A DNA stretch of 64,000 nt from Delphinapterus leucas (GCF_002288925.2 NW_022098037.1:9120492-9184491); one strand, 5' to 3'; shown: positions 33,200 to 44,460, numbered from the stretch's first letter. Notes: a model not told the origin generated them from the sequence alone. Numbers and translations: made by a program.

Positions 33200-34333
33200 C
33201 TGTTCTAGGCCAAACACTGCAAGTGCCCATCTAGTCATCCTCCCTGCTGGGAATCCCTACCTTGGTCAAGGATGGGCAGGTGGGCGGGTAAGGGCAGCTC
33301 CCATCCCTGATCTCCTGTGGGGGGAATCACTAGAGAATGACTTTGTACTGGATCTTGTTCAGCTCGGCTGCCTATAGTAAGCAGCTCATTCACAAGTGAG
33401 CACAAATTAATACAGTACAAACCGGCTACATATTGTGCTATAATTGATTGTCTTCTGTAATCAAAGGCAAGGCTGCTGACTTTGTTACTTTCCCTGCTTA
33501 GCAACTGCTGGAGGAAGACTTTGCGGGGAAGGGAACCGAGGTTGTCGAGGTGGTTTTGGCTGCATGTATCTGTTTGCAAATTGTGTCTCTGATGTATTGA
33601 GAGGAGGATAAGGCCCATTACATTCAGATTCAATAAGTATCAAATGCCTGCTGTGTGAGAGGTATAGGAAGACCCATTATCTTATTTCATCACTAATTGT
33701 GTTAATAGTAGTAAAGATTTGATAATATGCGCAAAACTTATTGTAGTCTTTACAGTAACTTTTTTTCCTGGTATATATTATTGTTGGAATTTAAATAACC
33801 CTTTAGATCTTCCATTCTAGGTAGTTTGATAAGTGGACTATAGGAACCAATTTTCTCCAGCTAGTGCTAGGTAGGTGAGACAGTGATCTCTGCACTGTTT
33901 ACCTGCATCCAGCTTGACTGCTAAACAATCTAAACACATGGAACTGGAATTTTTAAATCACTTCAGTCAATACAAGAAAGCAACGCCATCTTTCCATTTA
34001 CCTGCCAACGCTAAGGCGGGCTTGTTTTTTTTCCAGCAGTTGGTTGTACTGGGAGGAGTGACTTAGTGGGGGCATCCTCTCCCGTCCACCCTGCTAAGAC
34101 TCTGCCCTTTGGAGGATTTGGAGGGAGCTCTACCCTTTGCGAAATCAGACTTCGAAAATCCCCAAATCCCCTTTTGCCCTGTTGAGGTGGGGTGAGTGTC
34201 AGACTGCATAAATCCCGGGGAAAGCTCAGCTGTCTCCTGACCCCTGAGAATTATGCAGTTTTCCTAACCTTAACCTGAAGTCAGACGTCTTTAATCCCTT
34301 TCCAAAACGTCGCTCGTGGTGGGCTGTCGTTGG
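33200..34333. other. Repeat-poor sequence upstream of the CpG island
   Basis: No transposable element recognised. Likely promoter-proximal, but no specific regulatory element can be proven from sequence alone. Confidence 0.45.
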
Positions 34334-34390
34334 AAAGAAAAAACAAAACAAACAAAACCCCAAAAAACAAAACAACCCCCCCCCCAAACC
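34334..34390. repeat. A/C-rich low-complexity tract
   Basis: Runs of A with C, ending in a run of about eleven C at the CpG island edge. Confidence 0.9.
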
Positions 34391-34839
34391 ACCCTATTCT
34401 GAGACTCGGGAAAAGGGCACTTGCTCCCTGGGGGCTGGGGACAACTTCCCGGCTACCTTGCCCAGGGATTTTAAATTATCGCGTACCGCCAGACCCCTTC
34501 GCGCTTCCAGTGCCCGACCCGCACCCCGCCACCTCCGTCTTCACAGGCCGGCAGGAGGGGGTGGCAGCACCGAGGCGATTTTATTCGTATTTTTTTCCTC
34601 CGGGTTTTGTCATAGAAACGCTGACACACAACCTCCACATTGCGGCCGGCCCGGCGGGGACTGAGGGCTTTTGGGACCCTGCGGGAGCGCGGCGCGCACT
34701 CCGCGCTCCCCGGGAAACAGCTGGACGCGACCAAATCCCGGGTAGGGGCGGGGGGAGCGCGACGCTCCGCCCCGGCGCTCGGGTCCCTCCCTCCGCCCGG
34801 CTCTCCGCAGGCGCCCTCCCCTCGCCGGGGGCTGTGAGT

Positions 34840-35313
34840 TGCATTTGGTAAAACCCAGCCCCGGAATATGTGGATCTTTGGAGCGCAATGAAGTAGCCTT
34901 TGGAGAGGAGGGAGGGGGCCCGTCCGACAGCCACAGCGGCCAGAAAAGCGGCAGCGGCGGCGGCACCACCACCGCTCGCCCCCCAGCCGCCCGGCCCGCC
35001 AGGAGGCAGCGGCGGCTGCTGGCGGGGGCGGAGGCGGCGGCGGAGAGGCGAGGAGGAGCAGCGGGAGGAGCAAGAGCGCGCAGCCGGCGGGTCCACGCAT
35101 CTCAGCACTTCCAGAGCAACTCCGGCGCCTTCCACACCCCTGCCCGGGGCTGGGGGCTCCGAGAGCGGCCGTGAAGCCAACCCTATCCTCCCTGCGAACC
35201 CTGCCCAGCCCTGCCCTGCGCCTCCCGGGCTCCGCTCCGCGCGGCGGGTTTCCCGCTCCTGCGCTCCGGGCGCGCCTCCCGGACGCCCGGGTCCCCGCAA
35301 CCAGGACAAAGCC
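34840..35313 (+). promoter_or_regulatory. CHST11: Probable 5' UTR of CHST11 (start not determined)
   Basis: From about 34897 to the CHST11 ATG at 35314 there is no ATG on the + strand, although the sequence is over 400 bases long, as expected of a leader. It contains GGC/GCC-rich stretches (about 34940-35070) likely to fold stably. The CHST11 reading frame is open upstream to an in-frame TAG at 34894-34896, so a non-AUG N-terminal extension is formally possible but unsupported. How much of this block is transcribed is inferred, not seen. Confidence 0.55.
34868..34896 (+). promoter_or_regulatory. Two minimal upstream ORFs in the CHST11 leader region
   Basis: ATG at 34868 opens a 7-codon reading frame ending in TGA at 34889-34891. 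A second ATG at 34888 overlaps that stop (ATGA) and ends after two codons in TAG at 34894-34896. They would dampen translation of CHST11 only if transcription starts upstream of 34868, which is unknown. Confidence 0.4.
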
Positions 35314-35431
35314 ATGAAGCCGGGGCTGCTGGAAGTGATGAGGATGAACAGAATTTGCCGGATGGTGCTGGCCACTTGCTTGGGATCCTTTATCCTGGTT
35401 ATCTTCTATTTCCAAAGTATGTTGCACCCAG
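35314..35431 (+). CDS. CHST11: CHST11 exon 1 coding part (N-terminus of chondroitin 4-O-sulfotransferase 1)
   Basis: Encodes the first 39 residues plus one base of carbohydrate sulfotransferase 11, a Golgi type II membrane enzyme that transfers sulfate from PAPS to position 4 of GalNAc in chondroitin. Seen here: the protein starts [18 protein letters not shown], a short tail with Arg10, Arg13 and Arg16. A hydrophobic run at about residues 17-36 ([15 protein letters not shown]) is the signal anchor. The exon ends CACCCAG, followed by GTAGGG. Phase 1 leaves a G that begins the next codon, fitting the Val I remember at that place in human CHST11. The ATG context (AAAGCCATGA, G at -3) is acceptable, and it is the first ATG after more than 400 ATG-free bases. 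The whole enzyme is about 350 residues, so the PAPS-binding and catalytic region lies in later exons outside this window. Residue 4 is Gly; I recall Ala in human. Identification is from memory of the family, but the match is long and specific. Confidence 0.96.
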
Positions 35432-35437
35432 GTAGGG
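35432..35437 (+). other. CHST11: Splice donor of CHST11 exon 1
   Basis: The sequence CCAG/GTAGGG is a near-consensus 5' splice site directly after the codon for Pro39. In the same reading frame the downstream sequence stays open for many codons, so the splice call rests on agreement with the known CHST11 protein and on the consensus donor, not on a stop codon. Confidence 0.9.
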
Positions 35438-36500
35438 GGCGCGTTAGCGTGGTTTTGTTGGCTATTTTCTGCTCTCTCGCGCTTTTGCTTCCTCGCTCGC
35501 TCCGCCTGGTTTCTGCCTCTTCCAACCTTACCTCTTCTCTATGGGCCACCTCGGGGTTCCTTGCTGACCGAGTCGGCCCGGATACCCGAGTCGGATGGGG
35601 AGGAGGAGGAAGGATGTGCGCTCTCTTCTTCGTCCTCCCGGCTCCAGGCTGGAGGATGAGACCCGAGGGGCGGTAGTTTTGTTTTGTTTTGTTTTCTTCT
35701 TTGTGTCTCTTGTCCGTCTGTCTGCGAGGTAGCAGGGCAAGGTAGAGGTTTTGGGAAGCTGCTGAGGGTGGAGGGTCGGTTTGAAGAGAACGAAACTCCC
35801 TCCTGGCTTCTGCCGAGGTCCGAGGATGAAAGAGGCGCCGGGAGCCAGCCGCCCGGCGCCCCAGCGCGCTGCCTCTTCCTGGTTGGGGGGACCGGGGGCG
35901 AAGGGTGCGCGCCCCGGCGAGGTTGCCAGTCCCCGCCGCGAGCTGGGGAGCCCGGGGCTAGGCTCCCACGTGTCCGGGGCTCGGCACCGCGCTGAGCAGG
36001 TGTAGGGAGAGGTTGGGTGCCCGGCACTGCCCCTCCACCGGGCTGCGGATGGGGTCCGGCGACAGCTGTTTGCCCCGGGGCTCGGCTCCGGCTCCGCCTT
36101 GACCTTGCGGCTTGTGCCCCGGGGCCTGCTCCCGCCCCGCAACCCCGCTCCGCAACCCCGCTCCCGACCCTGTGCTGCGGGACTCAGAGCTCCTGGGTCG
36201 CGCGCGCCACCGCAGTTTGGGAGGAAACTTTGGTCGGGTCCTGGGCTGACCGTCAGGTTGCATCCCCCCCTCCTGCGTTCCGAGCATCCGGAGCCCCGCC
36301 GGGCCGTGTGGGAATGAGCCCCCTCCCCGCAGTCCCCGGTGGCTTAGACAAGTTCCACACCTGAAATCTGGATTCGGGGAGGGACAAGGCTTGCCCCTTC
36401 CGAGGGGCGCGAAGGAAAGTTTGAGACCTGGGGAGGGAGGGACGACCTCGACCGTGGCGGCTCCGGGTTCGCAGCTCCGCTCTGGAGCCCAACAGGTAAA

Positions 36501-37882
36501 ACCTTACAAAGAAGCTTCCGAGGTAACGGGAGTCTCCCCGTGGAGCCATGGTCCTCCACCCCTAGCCCCCAGCAGGCTCCCAGTGGGCCACATCGGCTCC
36601 CAGAACCATTTTTCACGCCTCCGAGTTGCCTTTCTCAGTATAGTCACAGCAGTAACTTGGTTTTATAATTGCAAGGAGGGAGGTGCAAACATATTTCCTT
36701 CCAGGGCTGTAGGGTTGGTGTTTTCTTTTTGCCTCCTGCATTCTTCTTTCAGTGTGTATCTAACCCAGACGCAGCCCCGAATTCCTCTAGCCTGCATTTG
36801 GATGACAGCATAAAGCTGTTCTTTCCGTCAAACAGGCAGGGCTGCCCGGTGCGGGATTCCTTGACAGCTCAGGGCAGAATGGCCCCTCTGCCCCTCTGGG
36901 CCTGGAGCAGTTGTTAAGGCGGCCACTTTGCCAAGAATATGGTCGTATGGCCTGGCACTACCACATGTAACCTCAGGACACCAAGCCAGCCTTGTAAAGG
37001 GTGGCTTTTGTTTGCAGCTGGGTATTTTTAGTTTCATGTCAGCAAACTACAGCGGTGTTTGTCTCCTCACCCAAACCGGTGGTTGTGAAACTTCTAAGGG
37101 AATTTAAAAATGGACCTGGGTTGCCTGCCGGCCGCCAGGCGATGGTTGCGATGGGCAGGACCAGACAGACAGCGCCACCCCGGGCCAGACTCCCCCGGGG
37201 CGGGGCAGGGGGGTGGGGCTGGGGACTGGGTGGTGTACAAATACACTGGGGCTCCAGCAGTTTAAACAAAGGGCCTAATGATTTGGTCTAGACACTACAG
37301 ATGTGTTTAGGCCACTTAAAGTTTTGCCTGGACCGAACATGCCAGGTAATTCTCTGCAGAAATGCCTGGAACAGGGATGAATATTAGTCTCTGGCAGGAA
37401 TGTACTTTAACTTCTCTGTACCTGTTAGTTGTCTGGTGAGATACTAACTAGAAAGACTACTACTATCCATGGTTTTCATGCATCCTGGGCTTTTCTTATC
37501 CTCTGTGAGAATTAGGAAATAACTGTCTAGCCGGAGATACCAGGAAGAAATTTCCAACTTGTAATTTGCACTTTGTGAAAATTTCCAGCTCCAGTTGGAA
37601 CATTAAGTTGACTTGAAAGCAGTGGTTTTAGCTCCTTTCAGTCTGGCCTTTTGGAACCAGGGACAGAACCTTTTCCAAGGCTATGCTGATAAGGATCCTC
37701 TGTCTTTGATCCTCTGCTCTCAACCTTGGCTTCCCTTCCTGGTTCCACTTCCTCCCCCAAAAATAGCATTTGTTGATTATTTGTGTCTATATGAACATGT
37801 TCTTCTGATACTTTCCCCCAGTCCATAGCAAAGACTACTTTCAATACATTCTATTGAATGTAGAACTGCAGGTAATTCAATT
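36501..37882. other. Repeat-poor 5' end of intron 1
   Basis: No transposable element recognised over about 1.4 kb. Possible intronic regulatory sequence, by position only. Confidence 0.4.
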
Positions 37883-37899
37883 GAAAGGTCTTCCTTATT

Positions 37900-38024
37900 C
37901 TTTTTTTCTTTTTTGGCCACGTGACAGGCCTTGTGGGATCTTAGTTCCCCAACCAGGGAATCGAACCTGCGCCCCCTGCAGTGGAAGCGTGGAATCGTAA
38001 CCGCGGGACCGCCGGGGAAGTCCC
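37900..38024 (-). mobile_element. Old short CHR SINE
   Basis: TTTTGGCCACGTGACAGGCC to GCCGGGGAAGTCCC. Perfect 17-bp target duplication at 37883-37899 and 38025-38041 (GAAAGGTCTTCCTTATT). Confidence 0.95.
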
Positions 38025-38041
38025 GAAAGGTCTTCCTTATT

Positions 38042-38554
38042 TTGAATTACATATGGTTCCATGAAAACTCCATGTCAATGTCAATGGGACATAAAAATAT
38101 GCTTTGAAATTCATATTAAACATTTACCCTCCCCCCCATTTTATTAAACTACACTGTTGATGACAGCTGATGCTATATCTTTTTCCTACCGCTTTGAATT
38201 TTCTTAAAAGTTAGCTAATCTTTGCTTCTCCGAAGGATTTAGGTAATGATAGCTGATCCTTTAGCCTGGCTCTGCAGTTTCCGTTTCTCCAGATCACCCA
38301 GGGAGAGGCAGAAGGGACCACAGCATGGCACAGATTGTGTTGCTAAAAATTTGGAGCCCTCTGGCAGGAGGGCTATTTCTATTTCTATCTGAAATAGAAA
38401 AGTAGTATTCAAAAAAGAAATGGATTCCTGGCTTCGTTGATGGCTAGAGAATACCTGGAATGTGTGAGGAGGGAGAGAAAGCATAAAAGGAGACAGCTGG
38501 CAGGGGTTGCTGGCTGTCTCTCCCTCTGATTCTAATCTAGGGTTCATTGTCTTT
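38042..38554. other. Unique intronic sequence
   Basis: Nothing recognised. Confidence 0.4.
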
Positions 38555-38565
38555 TGTACTTTTCT

Positions 38566-38776
38566 TTTCTTTTTTTTTTTTTTGCGGTACGCCGGCCTCT
38601 CACCGCTGCGGCCTCTCCCACCCCGGAGCACAGGCTCTGGACGCGCAGGCTCAGCGGCCATGGCTTACGGGCCCAGCCGCTCCGCGGCATGTGGGATCTT
38701 CCCGGACAGGGGCACGAATCTGTGTCCCCTGCATCGGCAGGTGGACCCCCAACCACTGTGCCACCAGGGAAGCCCC
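38566..38776 (-). mobile_element. Young short-form CHR SINE
   Basis: Target duplication TGTACTTTTCT at 38555-38565 and 38777-38787. Confidence 0.97.
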
Positions 38777-38894
38777 TGTACTTTTCTAATATATAAACTT
38801 GAGAAATTGATCTTTAATTTGGTTGGAGGGTTCAGCAGAAGCGGGCCTTGTCGGTAAAGGCAGTTTTCTTTAGAGCTTTGACACACTGAGTTAA

Positions 38895-39005
38895 TACTCT
38901 TAGGGCAGGGACTGGGTTTTAGGCCCCATTCTAACCCCAGTGTTTGGCACAGTGCCTGGTACGTAGTAGTTTCTCAATAAAATATTTGCTGGATGAATGC
39001 ATGAA
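38895..39005 (+). repeat. L2 LINE 3' end
   Basis: GGGCAGGGACTGGGTTTTAG, GTGCCTGGTACGTAGTAGTT, TCAATAAAATATTTGCTGGA. Confidence 0.75.
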
Positions 39006-39844
39006 GTGGCTAGACTCTAGGAGACCTGCTTCTCCAGTTTCTGGGAAGGTTACATTAAACCTTGCCAAGAATACCTAGTCAGTAAGTCTGTCTCTCTAGG
39101 AGGGGTGTGGAACACAGGGGACAAGGTCTGGACACTTCTCTGCCCTCCTGGCCTCTGAGATCCCCCGAGTCATGGATCAGGTTTAAGCTCATCATGCACC
39201 AGACAGGAGCATTCCCCATGGCCTAGATTTGCTGCCCTGAAGTGTGAGACAGTGAGACACTGCTTGGGTGTCCTGGGTACTGGGGAGGCTTGGCCTTATT
39301 TAGCCACTGACCTACAGAAACCTATCTGCAGGGGACACCTTCTGTGGGCGTGAACCGTTCCTGATGTTGGTGAGAATGGAGCTCCATGCCTGTGGTTTCT
39401 GCACAGGTTTGAGTCCATCAGCGATCATGTCCTGTGAAAGTGCCTCCTGAGCATTGACGTGGCTCGCATACCTGCCGAGACCATACCTGCCCCAGATGGC
39501 TGGCCTCTGATGGAGCTGTGTCCGGCCAGGCAGAGCTGAGAGGCCGCCAGGCTGCATTTGTGAAGACAGATCCTCTGAACCTTCCTTCTGTGTTACTCCG
39601 TAGGGTTGTGGTTTTGTTTGAAAGCTCCTGTTCATAGGAGAGAAACCTGCGGAGAAAGCCTTTTTTTCTCTCTTGCTCTTCCTCTCTCTCTCTCTTTTTT
39701 TTTTTTTCCTTTTGCGATATGTTTACTTTCACTGTCGCCTGGGATTTCTTTGCCTTGCTTGAATGTATTGAAAGATTATACCCTTTATTTAAAGAGTTCT
39801 TGGGTTACCCCTTTGTAGTTCACTTGATTAGATTGGATGTGAAA
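39006..39844. other. Unique intronic sequence with a pyrimidine tract
   Basis: Only a CT-rich tract at about 39655-39710 was recognised. Confidence 0.4.
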
Positions 39845-40330
39845 TGCTCTTGTGTTATAATTTTAATTTAATTATAAACGTAATATGTGCTCATTTGAGA
39901 AAATTTAGGAAGTACAGAAGAAAAACAATCATTCATTAATCTACGACCCAGAGGCAATGGGTACTTTTTTTCTGTATATTATAGTATATATATATTAAAA
40001 AAAATTTGAGATCACATCCTGGATTTTGTACCTTGTTTGATAGATAATATGTATTTTAGACAAATACATCATTATGGTCATTATGGTGACTAATTATTAA
40101 GTTTAAAGACAGAAAATTTAACCACAAACTTTTAAATTTATAGAGTTGCATATACCTCTCACCTTCCATCCCCACCCCTTTGCAGGATGTCAGTCTGGTA
40201 TCATGCCTTTTTTTTTCCCCCCCCCGCATGTATTTCATTTTAAAGAATCTTTTTGCTGATACATGAAATGAATTTGGAGTTATACCAGTTCATAGGGACT
40301 GTTCTTTTATATCTGACATCTTTATCCTTT
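39845..40330 (-). mobile_element. Old L1ME-like fragment, antisense
   Basis: AATTATAAACGTAATATGTG, CAGAAGAAAAACAATCATTC, AGATCACATCCTGGATTTTG. Confidence 0.5.
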
Positions 40331-41084
40331 GAAAAGATGTCAAGAAGGTCTCAAATATGACGCTGTTTTAAATCCTGGAAACAGCATTAAATGACTGAAA
40401 GATAAGATGTTTCTAGCATGGGGTCTCCCCTTGGTGGTTTAAATGTTTGCATCTCAATGGGGAGTTTCATAGTTGCACAAAGATAAGACAGATACACTTA
40501 GGCAGTTTCCTTCCACAGTAATAGCCGCTGTCCAGGAGTCCTCATTTCGTTGCCTCTGAAACAAAAGTGGTGATTGGGCACCAGAAGGAGAGCGGTTGGG
40601 GTATTTCTGATGGGTGAGGGGTGGGAGAATCCGCCCTCCAGCAGAGGCTGCTGTTTGTATTTATCTGGGTGAAGAGTCATTTTGCTTAAGACGAGCTCTG
40701 TGAGCAACAGCCATTTAAAAACAGGAAATCAAAGGCTTACAAGCACGGGTACCACCCTTTCCCTTCTTAAATCCACCAAAAGGACAAAGCTCTTCTTAAT
40801 CTGGGGACGGTGAGTGGAAAGACTTTCATGAAAGTCACGGCCGCTTGTAAGGTCAGAGTCTGAGACAAAACAGAAGTTGTTTTACATACTCATTTTCACT
40901 TTTTAGTTTTTCTTCTCTTGACTTTTGAGACCCCATCTTTATCACAGGTGAAGAGGGAGGCAGTTCTGCGTCTGAGATCATTGAATAATCTGATCTGTCC
41001 ATTAAAAATTCCTGGAATTTGTAATTTGATGCATCTCACACCAGATGTGATTGATCAGAAAGTGAGAGTAGAGTTGCCCTTTCT
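40331..41084. other. Unique intronic sequence
   Basis: Nothing recognised. Confidence 0.4.
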
Positions 41085-41560
41085 TTCTTTCTTTGTCTCC
41101 TCTACTCTGTGTGGGGCATTGCTCTAGGCACTGGGGATACAATGAAACATTATTTTTGCCCTCATGAAACTTACATTCTAGTGGGATAGGCAGGCTTTAA
41201 GGAAATGCAGAAGTCACATAGGTGCCACGTCAGATGGTGTGAAGAGAGAAAAAGCAGGGGAGGTGAATGAGGGATGTGAGAGGCCAGGCTTGCAATGTAA
41301 TACAGAGGTCGTTGCGGGATGTCGCTGACAAGACGACTGGACCACAGAGACGGGGAGGAAGTGAAGGAGCTGGCCACGTGTCCGCCCAGTCCCAGGCAGA
41401 ATGTTCCAGGCAGAGAGCAGCACAGGTCTGTTCCCTGCGGCAGAACCGTGCCTGACAGGCAGCTCTGAGTGTCTGGAGCAGAGGGAGGAAGGAGCTAAGA
41501 CTAGGAGGTGGAGAGAGACTGTGTGTGTGGGCCTGGGCCTTGGCCGTGACTGGGGACAGC
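41085..41560 (+). repeat. Old mammal-wide repeat
   Basis: TGCTCTAGGCACTGGGGATA, ACTTACATTCTAGTGGGATA, AATGTTCCAGGCAGAGAGCA; same unnamed family as 45145 and 50060. Confidence 0.5.
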
Positions 41561-43752
41561 ATGGGAAGCCCTGGGAGAGTTTGGGCCGAGGATTCTTGGG
41601 GGAGGGGGCACAACAGGGGTGGACGAGCCGAGGCCTCTTGCGTGCGCTTCTGTGTTTATCTTCAGCAGCCCTTGGGTGCACTTGGGTGAAGTGGTTACCA
41701 TGTAAACCCCACTTCCCCTCCACTCCCGCCCCCCAAACTAGACCACCCCGTTGTCAATTTTTTAAAGCAGTAATGTACAAATCAGAAAAAAAAAAAAAAG
41801 ATTTGACAGGAATTTTAACTGAGCTTGTGTTGGGAAATTCTTAAAATGTTCAGGGTGTGATTCACGGCTTTCGTAGTTAAGAACAGCCATCAACAGCCCC
41901 TGACTTATGGAAGCACTCAGGAAAAGTAGAGATTGAATGGATTGATGATTTGGGAGCGAAAGACCCAGGTCCTAGTGTGGGCGGGCATTCCCCTCTCTGC
42001 CTAACCCTCTGAATTATTATATTTTATCAATTCTAAAACACTCATTTTTTCCCCACGTTTTCCTTTTTATGAAATTTGATGTGCTGTAACTGATAGTATC
42101 TTAGTACTGTGCTGACCTTTAACGGAGAGCCTTTTATTTTCTCGGAGGAACATAAAGTGACAGTGTCTTACAGTTGATGGCTTCGGACCCACCTCTGTAA
42201 ATTGTGAAAGTACTTTTTGTAAACCTTGGTGCACTCCATAACCTCAGTAAGGTGATGAAAAATGGCACTCAGGCTGCAACTGAGAGCCTGGAGGTACCTG
42301 ATAAGCCCTGATCACCTGCTTCATACAGGCTTTGCCGGCATGCAGGCCTCTGAGTCTTTTCTGCTGTGCTTGGGAAATTTGCACCTATTTTCAGAGCCTC
42401 AGGGCTTGCAGTTAGCATCTCTCTCTGGTTAACTGATGAGGTTGGTAAGAGTCAGAATGGGGACGCGGGGGAGTGAGTTATTTCACGTGGAGCTCAAACC
42501 TGGAAGTTCACAGAGAAATAGGCATCGTGATGTTTCTTGAGGAAAATGTCACCGATGTGGATTTTTACTTTCTTTCCAGGCCACTGAACTCCCATGGCCT
42601 TCGTCATTTCTCTTCTCTAGCCCTTTTAGAAATGGGTGGTAGTTGTTTGTTTACTTGTACATCTCCACATTTTGAGGAACGTCTACCAGGTTCCTCTTTA
42701 TAGCTTCTAAGGTTGGCCCAGACGTGCTTAGGAAACATTTAAAGTGTAAATAAGTGATTGGCAAAGACGTCTCTTCTGCCCCCTTGCCCACCTCACCAAT
42801 ATGCATACGGCCCAGAGGGAAGAGCCAGGTTGGTTTGCTGTATCCAGATAGCTTCTGGTGCGATCTGTTTTATTTGTCTCCCAAACTTCTTTGCTCCTGG
42901 TTTGCTAGGATTCAGTCAGGCTTCGGGGCGGGAACTAGAAAGTGGTCTAGGTATTTTAAGCAGAAAAGTATTTAATGGAGGGAATCTGGTCCTTACCAAA
43001 TTGTTGGGAAGGCTGGAGACATAGGGCTGTCGGCTGGACCTCCGTGAATGAGTCTCAGCTAATAGTAACAGTATATGTAATAACATATGGGCAAACATAT
43101 ATTGGCATGGCTGCTCAAAAAAACTGACCTACTAAGTGTGCTACCACCTCTGAGACTGTCTCTGGAACTACTGAATCCAAGAACAAACTAACGACACTGA
43201 GAACCTGGGATCAGAGATCTCAATTCCAGAATCGGGATGCTTCCCCACTGCAGCCACCTCTCGACACCCGGAAGGCCAGAGAGTGGTCCCTTCCATGCTG
43301 TTGCAGAAAAAACCCTCACACCCCCATCACCGGGAGGGTGGAAACAACCCAAAAGGCAGGAAGGTGGCCTCTTACTCATGGCCCCTTTCTAAATCTGAAG
43401 TGAGTGCTTCTATCTGGGGGAGTCAAACTCACATTCAGAACCCTAGCTTCAAGGAAGCCTGGGAAACACAGCTTTTAAATCAGTAGCCTCTGTGGTATAG
43501 AAAGACCTTCTGGAAGAGGGTGGAATGGATGGTGAGCCGACATCCAGAGTACTCACCACACCCTATTGGTAAAACGTATGTGAGCAGCCATCCCCCACAT
43601 GTTTTGTTTATAGCAAGTGTATACATATCACTCCCATTATCTAAATAGGTAGGATAAGGATATTTCTAAGTTTCTAACAATAGTGATCGTAAATCCACAT
43701 GTTCATCACCATCTGGGAAATTCTGTTATCTAACTCCCAGTCAACTCCAAGT
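41561..43752. other. Repeat-poor intronic interval (2.2 kb)
   Basis: No recognisable transposable element or exon; an A-run lies at about 41787. Confidence 0.4.
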
Positions 43753-43766
43753 CTCTCATCCTTTTT

Positions 43767-43976
43767 CTTTGTTTCTCTTTTTTTTTGCGGTACGCGGGCC
43801 TCTCACTGTTGTGGTCTCTCCCGTTGCGGAGCACAGGCTCCGGACGCGCAGGCTAGCGGCCATAGCTCACGGGCCCAGCCGCTCCGCACCATGTGGGATC
43901 TTCCCGGACCGGGGCACGAACCCACGTCCCCTGCATCGGCAGGTGGACTCTCAGCCACTGCGCCACCAGGGAAGCC
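43767..43976 (-). mobile_element. Young short-form CHR SINE
   Basis: Target duplication CTCTCATCCTTTTT (43753-43766) and CTCTCGTCCTTTTT (43977-43990). Confidence 0.96.
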
Positions 43977-44086
43977 CTCTCGTCCTTTTTGCCTTGTGAT
44001 ATGGTATACAAGACTCTGGGAGAGAGAGGAATGCCATTTTCCTGTGTATGTGCGTTATGAGTATTATCTCCAAGCTGTAGTTTCTT

Positions 44087-44219
44087 TCTTTTCTTTTTTT
44101 TTTTTTTAATTTGGCCACGCCGAGCGGCTTGCGGGATCTTAGTTCCTTGATCAGGGATTGAACCTGCGCCCCGGCAGTGAAAGCACCGCGTCCTAACCAC
44201 TGGACTGCCAGGGAACGCC
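44087..44219 (-). mobile_element. Old short CHR SINE
   Basis: TTTGGCCACGCCGAGCGGCT to TGCCAGGGAACGCC. Target duplication of 19 bp with one mismatch at 44068-44086 and 44220-44238. Confidence 0.95.
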
Positions 44220-44412
44220 CTCCAGGCTGTAGTTTCTTGACTGGGATCTCTTTAAGCCTCTATTCCGTTTTATGAGGATTAGTTTAGGTGAAAGTAGATA
44301 ATATAATCTGTAAATCTACTTATGATTCAGTTGTAAATGGTGATCCATCAAAATATTCTGAGAGCAGTGGGATGACTGAGTTCATTTGTCCTTCTTCCTT
44401 CTCCCTCCTCAG

Positions 44413-44454
44413 GATGCCTGAGTTTCATAAATGGCATGTAACTTGGTATGACAG
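44413..44454 (+). other. Exon-like segment in intron 1 (candidate cryptic or poison exon)
   Basis: A strong pyrimidine tract and acceptor (CTTCTCCCTCCTCAG, AG at 44411-44412) precedes 42 bases ending ACAG, followed by the near-consensus donor GTGAGA. A branch-point-like GACTGAG lies about 35 bases upstream. Read after the phase-1 end of exon 1 it gives Gly and eight more codons, then TAA, so inclusion would truncate CHST11. No transcript evidence is available; chance matches of this kind are common in long introns. Confidence 0.25.
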
Positions 44455-44460
44455 GTGAGA

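Larger units (their letters stand above)
34440..36500. promoter_or_regulatory. CpG island promoter of CHST11
   Basis: CpG density rises sharply here compared with the rest of the window and falls again by about 36.5 kb; exon 1 lies in the middle. GC-box-like sites are visible (GGGGCGGGGG at about 34745, GGCGGGGGCGGAGGCGG at about 35031). An E2F-like TTTCCCGC lies at about 35249. No well-placed TATA box was found near a likely start, so a dispersed-initiation CpG promoter is expected. The exact transcription start cannot be read from sequence. Confidence 0.88.

Noticed and set aside
34200..34215. TATA-like GCATAAATCC as the CHST11 TATA box
   Set aside because: Lies outside the CpG island and about 1.1 kb from the start codon; no supporting initiator seen.
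34471..35427. 318-codon reading frame on the minus strand across the CpG island
   Set aside because: Antisense shadow of GC-rich leader and CHST11 exon 1; composed of Ala, Pro, Gly and Arg runs and no domain.
34900..35676. 258-codon + frame containing the CHST11 start
   Set aside because: It begins at a TTG and reads through the exon 1 donor into the intron; only the part from ATG 35314 to 35431 is supported as CDS.
36017..36364. Further coding exon in the CpG island downstream of exon 1
   Set aside because: Open frames there are GC-driven and none resembles CHST11 or has supported splice sites.
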